This document shows positions 21,621 to 32,355 of a stretch of 64,000 nt of DNA, one piece after another. Position 1 is the stretch's first letter. Each line of letters opens with the position of its first letter. Under the pieces are notes generated by a model. That model was not told the origin of the DNA. It was given only the letters and a program-made list of their open reading frames with translations, and did no database searches. The translations under genes were made by a program, and so were the position numbers. The stretch comes from Ontholestes murinus (Eukaryota > Arthropoda > Insecta > Coleoptera > Staphylinidae). Where the stretch lies: the NCBI GenBank assembly GCA_963969525.1, contig OZ018399.1, forward strand, positions 17,231,246 to 17,295,245, read 5' to 3'.

Positions 21621-23281
21621 TTGGGTTGAGTCATAAGTCATTTTGGTTCCGGCCAATACATGTCTACACTTGTATTTTTAACCAACTATGTTCAGTCCAA
21701 TCATCTAACCTAAAAACCATTTGATAGGAGACGCTTCAATATCATTTAAAAAAAAGTAGAAATATATTTCTCGAGTTACGTGAAGATTATTATAGTAATA
21801 TAATGAATTAATTTCTCACTTAACTTAAGATATGAGAAACTCCTTGAGAATGACTTATAGTCAAAACTAGTCGGAGTAAAATAAATAAGAAGTGAAATGA
21901 TACTAAGTGTTTTAGATATGAGAATCTCCTTGAGAATGACTTATAGTCGAAACAAGTCGGAGTAAAATAAATAACAAGTGAAATCATACCAAGCGTTTTA
22001 ATTCAACAATCATATTGTAGTAAAACTTAATCTTTATCCACAAATTGGTTTTATCTACTAGATGTTTCGAGTATTTACTTATGGTAAATGAAAACAATTT
22101 GTGAAGAAAGTGTTAGTGTTTGAATACAGTTTTACTAACAAAAAGGGAGGTGAATTGATTCAGTAGTCGCCGTAAAGCAGTGACCAAAAGATAAAGAAGC
22201 AAACCCATGAATATCGCTATGTTTTACTGTTTAAAAGTTATGTGCTGTATATGGTAAAGTTTACTCAATAGAGCGCCAGTGCCAGAATTGGTTTGACAAA
22301 TTCCGTTCCGGTAATTTCAATGAGAAAGTGGCGCCATGTTCAGGAAGGCTAGTTGAAGCCAAAGATGATAAAATAAAGGCATTAATTGAAGCAAACCACC
22401 GTTATACGACTCGAGGTAGTAGAAATATTTTTCAGTAAACTGCTAGTAAACTCAATATTTGGGTTCCACATTAACTTAAAGAAATTCATTTAACAAAGCG
22501 AATAAACCCCTGCGACAAGCTCTTGAAAAAACATTGAAAATTATCCATTTCTCAAATTGTACTGTCACTGGCGATGAGAAATGGATGGTTTAGGTTGTGC
22601 GAAAACGGTCATGGTGCAAGCTGCAACCACTTCGAAAAAAATATCCATCAAAAGAAGGTTATGCTCTCAATTTGATGGGATTACAAAGGCGTCGTGTATT
22701 TTAAGCTGCTATCACAGAAGCAAAACATCAATACGGCTGTGTACTATCGCCAATTGGACGAAAATCAACGAAAAACGGCTAGAATTTGCAAATCGTAAGG
22801 GTTTTGTATTCCACCATGACAACGAGATCACACACAAGTTTATTGACCCGCTAGAAGTTTTTGGAGCTTGGATGGAATTTGATGGACTATCTACCATACT
22901 CACCAGACTTTACGCCGCTCGACTACTAGTAGTATTACATCTTATAAAAAAAGGTTTCTTCTCTTCTTGTTTTCTTCATTGGCTCCCGATTACTATTTGT
23001 TTCAATTTTTGCAAAACTCTTTGAAAGATAAACAATTCACTTAATAAAATACTGACACAGTATATGGTTTAACAGCCTCATCAATCCAGTATGTAAACAA
23101 TTCAATTCAGACAATGATGTCAAGCAACATTTGCTTCATTTTTTTGCTGAGAAAATCCAGAAGTTCTTTGAGCGTCATGATGTTACCCGAAAGATGCAAA
23201 AAATGGCCAGTACATAACTGAATAAAATTGCATTTGATTATTTTAGTAAAAAACCGAAATGATTTACGACTCAACCCAATA
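21621..23281 (+). mobile_element. Mariner-like element (DD34D type), copy B, inactive
   Basis: Bounded by inverted repeats TTGGGTTGAGTCATAAGTCA (21621-21640) and, at the right, the reverse complement of ATTGGGTTGAGTCGTAAATC (about 23260-23280). Transposase fragments in order: CQNWFDKFRSGNF and DDKIKALIEANHRYTTRG (22270-22425); VTGDEKWMV at the first catalytic Asp (22563-22590); and LEFANRKGFVFHHDNE at the second (22780-22830). The remainder is degraded. Stops and frameshifts are frequent. A 370 bp stretch (about 21770-22140), including an 86 bp tandem duplication, interrupts the region before the transposase compared with copy A. Confidence 0.8.
21829..22000 (+). repeat. Two tandem copies of an 86 bp unit
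   Basis: GATATGAGAA.CTCCTTGAGA starts at 21829 and again at 21915. The 86 bp units differ at only a few positions. They lie in the stretch that is absent from copy A of the segmental duplication. Confidence 0.85.
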
Positions 23282-23735
23282 ATAGCTCTAAATCGCTTAT
23301 CCACGGCGGATACATATGTTTTTGCTAGAGCGTGTTAGTCTTCAAAGTATGAAAAAGATAAGTATACTATTAAGAATATAAATGTAGTTTAATAATCCGT
23401 ACAAAAATGAAGCGGAATATGTTTTTTATCTAAAAAGTTTTTATTGAATGTGCAATACTAAATCGGAGGAACCTATTTTGTCTGGCGACCTTGACATCTA
23501 TAATCATTCAAAATCGTTTCTATTTGTTTGTCAGAAAATAAATACCCTTATCACTTGAGATAAAAATAATAAAAAGGTATTATTATATTAAAAAATTTAA
23601 TTAGTGTGCTTCTAAAATCACCAATAACATATTTTTAGACAAAGAATGAATAAACTATATTAATATGTTTTTATATATACTTTTTAAAAAAGAATCAGGT
23701 CCTTCTCTTAAACTTTACCAAGAGATCTATACCAG

Positions 23736-25621
23736 AAGCAAAATTGCTGTTATTTCTGGTAATATATTAAAAACTTACTAAGTAGAGTCACCACTTTCAC
23801 AGTTTATAAATAACGTAAATTTTTGATAAAACTAGTTTAGTTTTCCATATTCATGCATCGTTTTGGTGTTTGGTTTCATGATATTAAAGGATCGAAAGAG
23901 ATCACTTCCACAGAGGTTATTAAAGAACTACACCATGAACCTACAGCAATAATCAATGAAGGCATATTGTTAAGAGAGTCAGGTCACTGGTGTCATCAAG
24001 AGATACTTTCATTGAGTTTTCTTATGGAGAATTCGATAACGAAATTATATAAATTCCCCACAATAAAAAGGGTCCATATAATAACTGCATAAAATCCACT
24101 AGGCTGTCCTAGGAAAAAATGTATAACCACTACTACAAACTTCTTGTAATATAATTCGTACCGTCATAGTTTAACTTGGGGTACTTAAAAATACATTTAA
24201 TATATATTTAGTTTTTTTTACGGTTTTTCATTCATATGTACGATTTAAAATTGAAAGCTAACACATTTAAATAATGCTTAAGACAAATAACCTTTTATAA
24301 AGATATGTAATTATTAATTTTGTTCTCTGCATACATATGCACGATGGGTCCCTTTTAATATGTAGATATACAGTTTTCACCATTGTGACTGCAATCCGCC
24401 CTTTTGTTAAATGTGAATATTTCACTCTTTTGTGGGCCAGTGCTTCCAATCAGTAGTCCTCGTATGAAAAAGGATTGTCATTATTTATACTCACGTATGA
24501 AAGTGCGGCTGCAGTCATTAAATAGTCTGTCCTGCCGAATGGACAGGAGTAGATCTATAGCCCACCCAGAATGGTCGCCACCGTCGTTTGAATGTCATCT
24601 GAGCCATCAATCTAATTTACAATGACGGTGATTACACCTTAAGACGAAAATACAATTGTATATTAAAAATAAGTATAAGGAATCCGAATAATTAATCTAA
24701 ATTTCGGCCGCATTCATCACATCAAATAGCTATTGTACGTAGTGTTTACTACTACCCGTTGAAAATACATTGCTTACGTACGATCTTTTCTACTTCAGAC
24801 TTTTGTAACAAACACAAATAATACAAAAAATAACTTGAAAATAAAACAATTTTAATGTATATATAAAAAAACATTAAAGTGACATCTAGTGCCCAAAGCG
24901 TTGCAATAGATTTTCTTGAATTGAATGGATAACCACTGTTAATTACAGAGAATTGTCAACTGAAACAATTATGTTGATAGAAAAGCAATGTTATCACAAT
25001 TTTACTGTTTGTTATTTTAATCTTAAAATCTAGTAACTATAGCTGTAAACATATGTGATTTGATAATTTTCCACAATTTTATATTTAAAAAGCCGTATTT
25101 AATTTACCTTATTGTCGGGTGAATACATTAAAGCATCATGATTGAAATTGTAAATGTTTAATTTATCAGATGGGATAGGATCATAAATTCGATGGACATC
25201 CTGGAAACCATACCATTTTACCCTATTTTGTAAAGCACTCAGGGCAATGCAGGAAAGTAACAATGACTATACGCTATTCTAAAGAGCAGCTATAAATATA
25301 AAATCAATCTATCTTGCGGTCAAGGGGTGAACATCCCTCAACTCATTTACATTTTTAGTTTATCTCCGAGTCCTCAAGCACAATTAAATCATTCGACCAA
25401 GTAAGACTGATCCATAATATTACCGAAGGGTTTATAAACTGCTCATAAATTATATATTAAATTATTGGTTTGTATAAATTATTGACATTTTAAATTTTTT
25501 CTTAGAATCACATCCGTATACATAATTAACTAAATAACGACGTTACTTGTTATGTTTTTATTCAGCATATAATTTATACATAATTAATATAATAAAATAT
25601 TTGACACAACAGTATATATAC

Positions 25622-25625
<4 letters not shown>
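23736..25625. other. Intergenic region, no recognised gene
   Basis: Mostly AT-rich. A 79-codon frame (23853-24092) and a GC-richer stretch with a 73-codon frame (24404-24625) have no similarity I recognise. A reversed Penelope-like fragment lies at 24860-25010. The segment may include single-copy noncoding DNA. Confidence 0.45.
24860..25010 (-). repeat. Penelope-like dispersed repeat fragment, reverse
   Basis: Read on the minus strand it matches 8160-8275: GTCAACTG/GTTATCC blocks, TTGCAACGCTTT and CACTAGATGTCAC. Only the left half of the family is present. Confidence 0.4.

Positions 25626-25692
<67 letters not shown>
25626..25692. repeat. (TA)n microsatellite, ~67 bp
   Basis: About 33 uninterrupted TA dinucleotides. 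A self-complementary tract of this length can extrude cruciforms and is usually highly length-variable. Confidence 0.95.
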
Positions 25693-25693
<1 letters not shown>

Positions 25694-27149
25694 CACTATT
25701 GTAAATAGTGCTACCTTAAAGACGGGGAAATTTAACGCATCCACCGCAGATCCTGGCAACCAATTAACATGGAACTGTAGGCGGTTCAAATATAATCCTT
25801 TGGTGGCCCTAAATAATACTCGGACCGTCTGGGATCGTCACCTCTTAAGGGATTATAATTTAATTGTGTTGGGGCGTTCTAAAATCTTAGAATTATAGAT
25901 GTGTTATTTTATACGAGATGTTGAATTAAACTTTGATGTCAGAAACATGACTGCGAAACTCCTTCACGGTTTACGGCAATGTGTGTCGAACAGTTTTACG
26001 TGCAGAAGATCTACTAGAAGTTCATGGATATAGGCGACTAAACGCGCATAATAAAAATAATATGTTTCTATCGACCACCATAATAAACAAAATTCATAGT
26101 ATTACTGAATAAATAATTTTTAGAGTATAAACAGAAGTAATAAATGACTATATATTAACTTGCCATACTACAGACCTTTTCCAATGAAGCATTACTTAAA
26201 GTAGTACACTCTTGATCTACCATAATAAATTTTACATTAGCATAGCGTACTAATGACCCAACCCAATAATCTTAATATTAGCCTAACGCATTCCTATTTT
26301 ATCTAGATAAAATATTCTTCTCGATTTTTGGCAATGTATATCATACAGTTTTGTGTGCAATAGGTCTAGTAGACATAGTATATCTAAAAATAATTTTTAA
26401 AACATAAACACATGAATGATTGACATACAATAATAAACTACTACTTCAAACCTATCCAATAAAACATTACGATGCCCTCTGGAGTTTTTCCGGTTGTTTC
26501 ATTTACTGTTAATCGGTAGGCGAACAAAAATTAAACATAATGACTGTCCTAATCTCTTAGATAAATAACAATTGATGGCTTTTTGATTTTATTCCAGTAC
26601 GCGATTTAATTTTCGGTCTTAAACTGCTGTCCTGCTGTCTTGCTGACTCTACACATTCTGCATACCTCCTGAAAAAGATTAGAATCAAAATATATTCCTA
26701 CGGTGATGCATTTCCCTAATAAGACTCGAAACATTTTCCAGCAATATTACTTTTATTTATTCGAATATGTAAGCAATATTGCACTTATGCATAAGTGTTT
26801 TAATTCATCATTGTGAAACGCAAATAAAAACTATACATTTTCCTTCTCCTTCGTATCTATTTTACAGTTTACTAAGTAGCACCTCTTTCGTACTTAGGTA
26901 AAGATCTTCGGAATCCCCAAAATCCATTTTGAATTAAAAATCCTACTCCTAGAGATAAACATCTTCCTTTGTTCTTCATGGGCTCTTATTTTTAAATATG
27001 CATTCAGCAAATCGTTGCTAATACAACGTAGGCCTAGAATTCTTTCATTTGATTTCATCGGGAGTTGATTGATACTTCCGAATTTCCTTTATTCTCGATT
27101 TACTTTCTACGGTGGATCGTCGTACTTAATTTAATTTCTTTACTGCTGC
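25693..27149. other. Intergenic region with a diverged internal duplication
   Basis: The first 180 bp are GC-richer and appear unique. Two diverged segments, about 25960-26195 and 26310-26470, share GGCAATGT.T.TC..ACAGTTTT, a TCTA.TAGA block, AATAATTTTTA.A..ATAAACA and CCTTT/ATCCAATGAA/AAACATTAC, so they look like an old ~350 bp duplication. No gene. Confidence 0.4.
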
Positions 27150-27310
27150 ATTAATATTGTTCTGGGTATAATAATCGCCCTAGCTATGTTATCATAATCC
27201 AAATCAAATTTTGAAGTCTCTTTATCTTTTCACATATTTTTCTGGAACTGTAGAAGCCATATAAGAGCAGTATGGTTGGTTAATATTTTTTTTAAATTTA
27301 TTTCATCAGG
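27150..27310 (-). pseudogene. Gypsy-type LTR retrotransposon scrap (RNase H region), copy 2
   Basis: On the minus strand ILTNHTALIWLLQFQKN is followed after a frameshift by RLQNFDLDYDN, corresponding to the T-D-H-x-A-L-x-W-L-L and R-L-x-x-Y-D-F segments of Gypsy RNase H. It covers the same region as the end of the better preserved scrap at 27410-27813, so two copies lie head to tail. Very short and decayed. Confidence 0.5.
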
Positions 27311-27409
27311 AATTTTAATCTCTCTTGATCCTTTAAAATTTCCTCAATACTCTATTCACTCTCTAGTCATTCATTGTTATTAACTCTTTATCGAATCCGA
27401 GTTATTTCA

Positions 27410-27813
27410 GTATTTCGGGCATGGTCTTCTAAATAAAACGTCTGTGTTATTGTGAATCGCCCTAGCTCGGCTATCTGTTCAAAGTCAAACTCTTGAAGCC
27501 TTTTCAGCCATCTTGCAACATATTATAGTCACATAAGAGTAATATGGTTTGTTATTAATAAGAATAACACTATAGCAAGTAATTCATTTATAGTAAGGTA
27601 GTAATATCGCTCTGATTTTAACGTCTTCGATATATAATCAAAAACCTTCTCTTGTTGATCTAGGACTTGTAATAAAATATCTACAATTCCCACATTACTT
27701 GTATCAGTATCCAATATACATTTTCCATCTGCCAATAGATAATATAAAACTGATGCGGTGATAATACATAATTCTTTAGTTTTTGAAATACCTCCCGATA
27801 TTTCTCCTTCCAA
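27410..27813 (-). pseudogene. Gypsy-type LTR retrotransposon scrap (RNase H region), copy 1
   Basis: The minus-strand frame 27529-27813 contains GKCILDTDTSNVGIVDILLQ, the D-x-S-x-x-x-G core of Gypsy RNase H, then QEKVFDYISKTLKSERYYYL and TINELLAIVLFL. After a stop it continues in another frame with ARWLKRLQEFDFEQIAELGR (about 27440-27500), the region leading to the integrase. No LTRs, integrase core or other pol domains are recognised nearby, so only a fragment of a few hundred base pairs remains. Confidence 0.75.
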
Positions 27814-27884
27814 AGAAACTATTGTTTTTCTTTATTGATCCATGTTTATCCATAAATAAAGAAAATTTTGAAACTTTGGATTTG

Positions 27885-28930
27885 GATCTGGATTTATTCG
27901 ATGGGAGGAGAGAGAATTCCGTTGCACGTAGGCCCCAGTGGGCCCTTTGTACGTCTTCTCATCGGAGTCCTCATTTCTTGCAACGGTCAAGCCAATCCAA
28001 GGCATTGGCAAACGCTAGGACTGCAGCAAGAATGATTCTTAGAATGTCTGATGACTTTAGACATCCCTCTTCCATTATGGATTCACGCAGGTTGGATAAC
28101 ACGGGGCAGTCTAGAAGTACATCCTCAGCGATTTCCTCTTCACACCCTCTGCAGATGAGACTAGATTGTCGCCCCAGTCTGTTTAGGTGAGTGTCCTCTT
28201 AGGAGGCCTACTACCTTCCGTAGGTTTTCTCTGGACAGTTGCATACAGTATCTGCCCGTTTTGGTGTTCATTGCGATGCAGTATTTTGAGACCATACAGC
28301 CAGGTTTGTTGTACCATCGCTTCTTATGGCATCTGATTGATACAATTTTTAGTAGGGTAATCAAGTCTAGCAGGGAGGGGTTCGTTCTGCATATCGTTCG
28401 TCCGGATGCCTTCCTCGCCAAACCATCTGCTATTCTGTTACTTCTGCTGTTGTTGTGTCCTTTTGCCCAGCATAGGGTCACCTTGTTGTCACGAGTCATT
28501 TCTTCCAAGGTTTCGCAAAATTCTTTCTTTCAACAATCTTCTTGTCAGAAATTGCCTCTGCTGCATGTAGTATACTCACGAGTTCCACCATTATTGGTGT
28601 GCTCATTGTCTTACCTAGTGCAGAACTATTTTTTAGGGACAGGTTTTTGCAGAAAATGCCTACACCCGCCCTTGCTTTCGTTGACGGCCCATCAGTGTAT
28701 ATGTGAATGCTTCCTACTCTTGAGTCTTCGTATCTCAGGTCTATTTCAAGTGAATATATATTTCTAAGGAATATTGTCCACCGGCATCATAATCTCGGGA
28801 TTTCTTTTCCTTAGATCCTCTTAAGATTTTGTGGTGTTCACCTCTTCCGTTGCTTACAATCCATGTCTTTGTTGCTCGAAACCTTATTTCTGCCGCTGCT
28901 GCCTGTTCTCTGATAAATATATCCAAGGGT
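27885..28930 (-). pseudogene. LINE C-terminal fragment with RNase H domain
   Basis: Minus strand. The frame at 28741-28926 is the end of a reverse transcriptase C-terminal region (DIFIREQAAAAEIRFRATK). It leads into an RNase H domain with IHIYTDG (the YTDG codons at 28688-28699), GAGVGIF-like ARAGVGIFCKNLSL, a Glu in MVELVSILHAAEA, and VTLCWAKGHNNSRSNRIADG (about 28415-28480). The tail holds a Cys-rich zinc-finger-like motif, CRGCEEEIAEDVLLDCPVL (about 28095-28165). Frameshifts separate the pieces. An RNase H after the polymerase is found in I-clade and related LINEs. The element ends around 27885; only the 3' third survives. Long plus-strand frames across it are shadows. Confidence 0.75.
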
Positions 28931-29830
28931 TAAAAGTGAAACAACACATTTTTCTTTTGCATGTGGAGCCGTTTTTTCTTTATTTCTGCATTCAATCAAT
29001 CAAATAATGCCATGTAATATTCACTATTGATAGTTTTCCCTTTCTCAAGATAGTCGATGAACAAAATTTCATGTACGTCCCAGAATACGGACGCCATAAT
29101 CTTGCCAGCCGTCTTTTGAGTTTTTGGTCGCTTTGAACGACTTTCACCAGCTGCTGTCCACTCAGCTGACGATCCTTTTGATTCAGGCGATTAATGGTGA
29201 ATCCATTTTTCATTCATTGGCATATATCGATGCAAGAAATCTTTTTCATTTTGCTTGATCAGCTCTAAACAGCGCTCTGAATCGTCGACGCGTTTTTGTT
29301 TCTGGTCCGGTGTGAGCAAACGCGGCACCCACTTCAAAGCAACTTGCGCCCAAATTTTCATCTAAAATTATAAAGACACTCCCTTCTGTCAGCTATCTCA
29401 CAGAACTTCATGTTACGGTCTTTTAAAACTCTTTTGTGGACATTTTGTGTGTTTTCCGGAACAACTGCCGATTTTGGGGACCAGAGTGTTCAGCACTGAT
29501 GATGCTGGTAAGACCTCGTTTACATTCAGCATACCAGTTAATAATAGTTAATTTCCCTGGTGCATAGTCCCCATAATGCTTATCAACCCACTGTTTGGCT
29601 CCAACAGTATTTTCCCCATCAAAAAAACAGTGTTTTTATCCATTGTCTTGAAAATTACCAAACTGGGGTCACTAAAACGTCTATAACTTCTAAACTAACA
29701 GTCAGAATTTGATGAAATTTTGACACGTTCTGTTTTAAGGTTAATATTATCCGGAAATGACGTGGGTCTGTCAATAATGTTGCCATATATGTGTCAGTCC
29801 GGGGACTTATTGAGTGAAGTATTATAATGA
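28931..29830 (-). mobile_element. Mariner-like element (SETMAR-type transposase), decayed, reverse
   Basis: Minus-strand reading gives, in order: GENTVGAKQWVDKHYGDYAP, KLTIINWYAECKRGLTS and ISAEHSGPQNRQ (about 29640-29460); then VALKWVPRLLTPDQKQKRVD (about 29345-29290) and LELIKQNEKDFLHRYMPMNE followed by KWIHH at the first catalytic position, where Asp-Glu is now Asn-Glu; then AGKIMASVFWDVHEILFIDY and LEKGKTINSEYYMALFD (about 29110-29000). The second half with the remaining catalytic residues is missing. A GTCAGTCCGGGGACTTATTG near 29797 may be the element terminus. Same superfamily as the 21621-23281 element but a different lineage. Confidence 0.75.
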
Positions 29831-30769
29831 CTAGAATTAACTACTGATCCGTCTCAAGTGGAAACACGCTGAATCATGAAGTCATGTGAACCATAATCAA
29901 TTGTAGGTTTTATTAAGTTATTTGTTAACTGAACTGGAAGAAAATAAAAAAAGTAATCTCTGTTAGTCTCTCATAAAACGCATTTGTGACATCTAGTACA
30001 AATGACGGTGTCTCGGTGCTAATCTTACTTGGCAGTATTTACTTTTAAGGTCGGTTTTAGGTAGCAGATAACTATACAATTTAGTGGCATTATTTAGTTA
30101 GCGGTAAGTTTCTATTATGGCTTCCATCTTTACTATGATATTATCAATTTCCTTTCTCTTCTTAAAATCCACCTGGTACATTTTTTTGCAAAATACAATA
30201 AATTGCTGAAGTTCATGATAGGGAAACTTGGGCTTGACCACAACTTCCAATATGCTTTTCTAAATGTTCATAGTTAATTTTCTTCGAAATATTTTTTTGC
30301 AAAACATTTGCTACATCCTTACGTACTTTTTCTTTTTATTATCTCGTTTCTAAGAATTATTCAACATATTTTTTAGTTTTTGCAGCAAATAATTTAAGTT
30401 TTCTTAAATTTGTATTTTTCCAGAATACCATTTTTTGCTTCAACTTATTGTGTCGGTTTTCCTGGTATTTTATTTTCCATTTAATAAGAAAAATTTCACC
30501 ATTTTGGCCATTATTTTATTGGAATTTCTCATCTAAATTGAACCTTCATTGGATCCTAGATTGTTACAGCATTTATTATTTCAGATAATCTTTCCTTGTA
30601 GTTCCCAATTCTAAAAAGTTTTCTTTTAAATTGCATGAATTTTCTTTAAGGTTTTTGCATATTCCAGCAAAATTTCTGCACTTTTTTAATGTTTCTACTA
30701 AAAGTGTTTCTAATTGTCAATAGATTTCTTTAAAATGAAATAAATCTGTTTATCACGCTGTGTCATATA
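29831..30769. other. AT-rich intergenic region
   Basis: No recognised gene. On the minus strand around 30110-30270 there is a roughly 55-codon frame with an ordinary amino acid mix, but the neighbouring stretches are full of stops and no family is recognised. Confidence 0.45.
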
Positions 30770-31013
30770 CACTGACGAGCAAAAAATTAGGGTCACTCCG
30801 TTATTTGAAGTTATTTTAGAAATTTGTATTTATTTAGTAGTTTTTTTTTGGTTGTAACAGTTTACTGATTGCTTGAATAAAAAATAATATTTGGTTGTTG
30901 AAAGTTTATGGAAAGTAATAAAAATGAACAATTTTAATTTGATATGCTAAGTAATGAAAATGAACAAGTTCACTTTGATATGCTTTTTTTTTAAACAAAA
31001 ACAAGTTTAAGGA
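30770..31013 (+). repeat. Left terminal inverted repeat of the Tc1-like element
   Basis: Pairs with 32107-32353. Outer CACTGACGAGCA, a middle TTAGGGTCACTCCGTTATTT block and inner blocks GATTGCTTGAATAAAAAATA and AATGAACAA are mirrored at the other end. It includes long T-runs. Confidence 0.85.
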
Positions 31014-31093
31014 CAGAGTAGTTTTTGTTTGTATGGTGTTATCTGTTAGTTGCAAATTGTTTGTGTATTGTTGTCATTGTTAGTATTTTACAA

Positions 31094-32112
31094 TGAGCAT
31101 AAATCCTGTTGTTGCGGTACGAATTATGGCGGTTTTAGAAGACGGCCGCGGTCAGCGCGAAACTGCAAGAAAAGATGGTTTAGGGTGTGCAACGAGTATG
31201 GCGGCGATACGAAGAGACTAGTCTGCTCACTAGAAGACCTGGTTCAGGGCGAGGCAAGACTACAACTGCTTGAGATGACTGCTTTCTCGTTTCTAGTGCT
31301 TTGAGAAACCGAACAGTCACGGCAGTTTCCCTTCGAAATTATCTGTAAGAAGTGAGAAATGTAAACAAAAGTCAGTGGACAGTTAGGAGGAGCCTTCATG
31401 CTGTTAGATTATCTTCTCGAACTAGAGCTACTGTACCGCCGCTTTCCCGTGAACATCGGATTGCGAGGTTCAATTTTGCTCGAGAACACTTGGCTTTGAC
31501 AAAACCTGATTGGAGTCGCATATTGTTTCCGATGAATCGCGATTCTGTCTTACGGACTCAGATAGACATGTAAGAGTGTGGCGACGTAAAGGCGAGAAAT
31601 ATCCTCAAGCGTGTATTGCCGAGCGACTTCCATTTGGTGGAAGATCAGTTATAGCATGGGTAGGCATACCTTTTGACACTCACACAGAGTTAGTCTTTAT
31701 CGAGAATGGAACGTTGACTACACACAGGTATCTGACAGAGGTTCTAGAAGACACTATTTTACCGTTCATGATGATTCTTGGAGACGACGCAACATTTATG
31801 CAGGATAACGCACGAACTCACACTGCTCAGATAATTACTGAGTATCTTGATGAGTGTCAAATCACAAGTTTTCCTTGGCCTGCTTGCAGTCCAGCTTTAA
31901 ATCCGATTGAGCATGTTTGGAATGAAATGGGAAAATGTTTACGGAGACATATACCGACCACCAGAATTTTTAGAGAGCTCCACGACATACTAGTGCAGGA
32001 ATGGGACAATCTTCTGCATAATGTGATCCAAAATCTGATCCAGAGCATGCCTCCTCGATTGCAAGCTGTTATCACTGCCAGAGGAAAGAATACTCGCTAC
32101 CGAATTCCTTAA
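31094..32112 (+). pseudogene. Tc1-like transposase (DD34E), frameshifted
   Basis: A start at 31094 gives MSINPVVAVRIMAVLEDGRG, a helix-turn-helix-like N-terminus that hits a stop after about 42 codons. The central part resumes in other frames (TVRRSLHAVRLSSRT and REHRIARFNFAREHLALTKP, 31352-31540). The catalytic half is one open frame from 31510 to 32112: VSDESRFCLTDSD with the first Asp, FMQDNARTHTA with the second, and SPALNPIEHVWNEMG with the Glu; 34 residues separate the second Asp and the Glu. It ends NTRYRIP before TAA. Two or three frameshifts and stops inactivate it. The preserved 200-codon tail suggests recent inactivation. Confidence 0.9.
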
Positions 32113-32353
32113 ACTCTCTTTTGTTTAAAAAAAACATATTACAGTAAACTTGTTCATTTTCGTTACTTAGCATATAAAATTAAAATTGTTCATTTTCAGT
32201 ACTTTCAATAAACTTTGAACAACCAAATATAATTTTTTATTCAAGCAATCAGTTATTAAACTGGCACAACCAAAAAAAAAAACACGTAAAAAACTAAAAA
32301 TTTCTAAACTAACTTCAAATAACGGAGTGACCCTAATTTTATGCTCGTCAGTG
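32107..32353 (-). repeat. Right terminal inverted repeat of the Tc1-like element
   Basis: Reverse complement of the left repeat with scattered substitutions and short indels in the A/T runs. It begins directly at the transposase stop codon. Confidence 0.85.
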
Positions 32354-32355
32354 TA

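Larger units (their letters stand above)
21383..23735 (+). repeat. Segmental duplication, copy B
   Basis: Partner of 18927-21240. It keeps the unoccupied target (CAACTATAATTACCTGT, around 21416-21431) of the DUF4817 mariner and the unoccupied CTTCACAGCT of the retroposed insert. It retains the mariner-like element with both inverted repeats, plus about 190 bp of right flank (23282-23475) and an additional 23518-23670 stretch missing in copy A. The right edge matches AATCAGGTCCTTCT.TT.AACTTTA.CAAGA near 23693-23727. Confidence 0.75.
30770..32353 (+). mobile_element. Tc1-like element, ~1.58 kb, with long terminal inverted repeats
   Basis: Flanked by TA at 30768-30769 and 32354-32355. It begins CACTGACGAGCA and ends with the inverse TGCTCGTCAGTG. 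The inverted similarity extends about 245 bp inward on each side (30770-31013 and about 32107-32353), with indels. Long inverted repeats of this size resemble the IR/DR subgroup of Tc1 elements. It encodes one transposase, now broken. Of all elements in the window it is the most complete and probably among the youngest. It abuts the TAA tail of a reversed LINE at 32356-33715. Confidence 0.9.

Noticed and set aside
23853..24092. 79-codon frame beginning MHRFGVWFHD
   Set aside because: No recognised domain, repeat or context; cannot be separated from chance.
27783..28190. 135-codon plus-strand frame
   Set aside because: It overlaps the reversed zinc-finger-like tail of the same LINE and the end of the Gypsy scrap, and has no recognisable motif.
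28261..28767. 168-codon plus-strand frame
   Set aside because: It is the antisense shadow of the RNase H part of the minus-strand LINE at 27885-28930; all family motifs lie on the minus strand.
30110..30270. Protein-like minus-strand frame of about 55 codons
   Set aside because: No recognised family, and flanking sequence in all frames is stop-rich; the length is ordinary for AT-rich random sequence.
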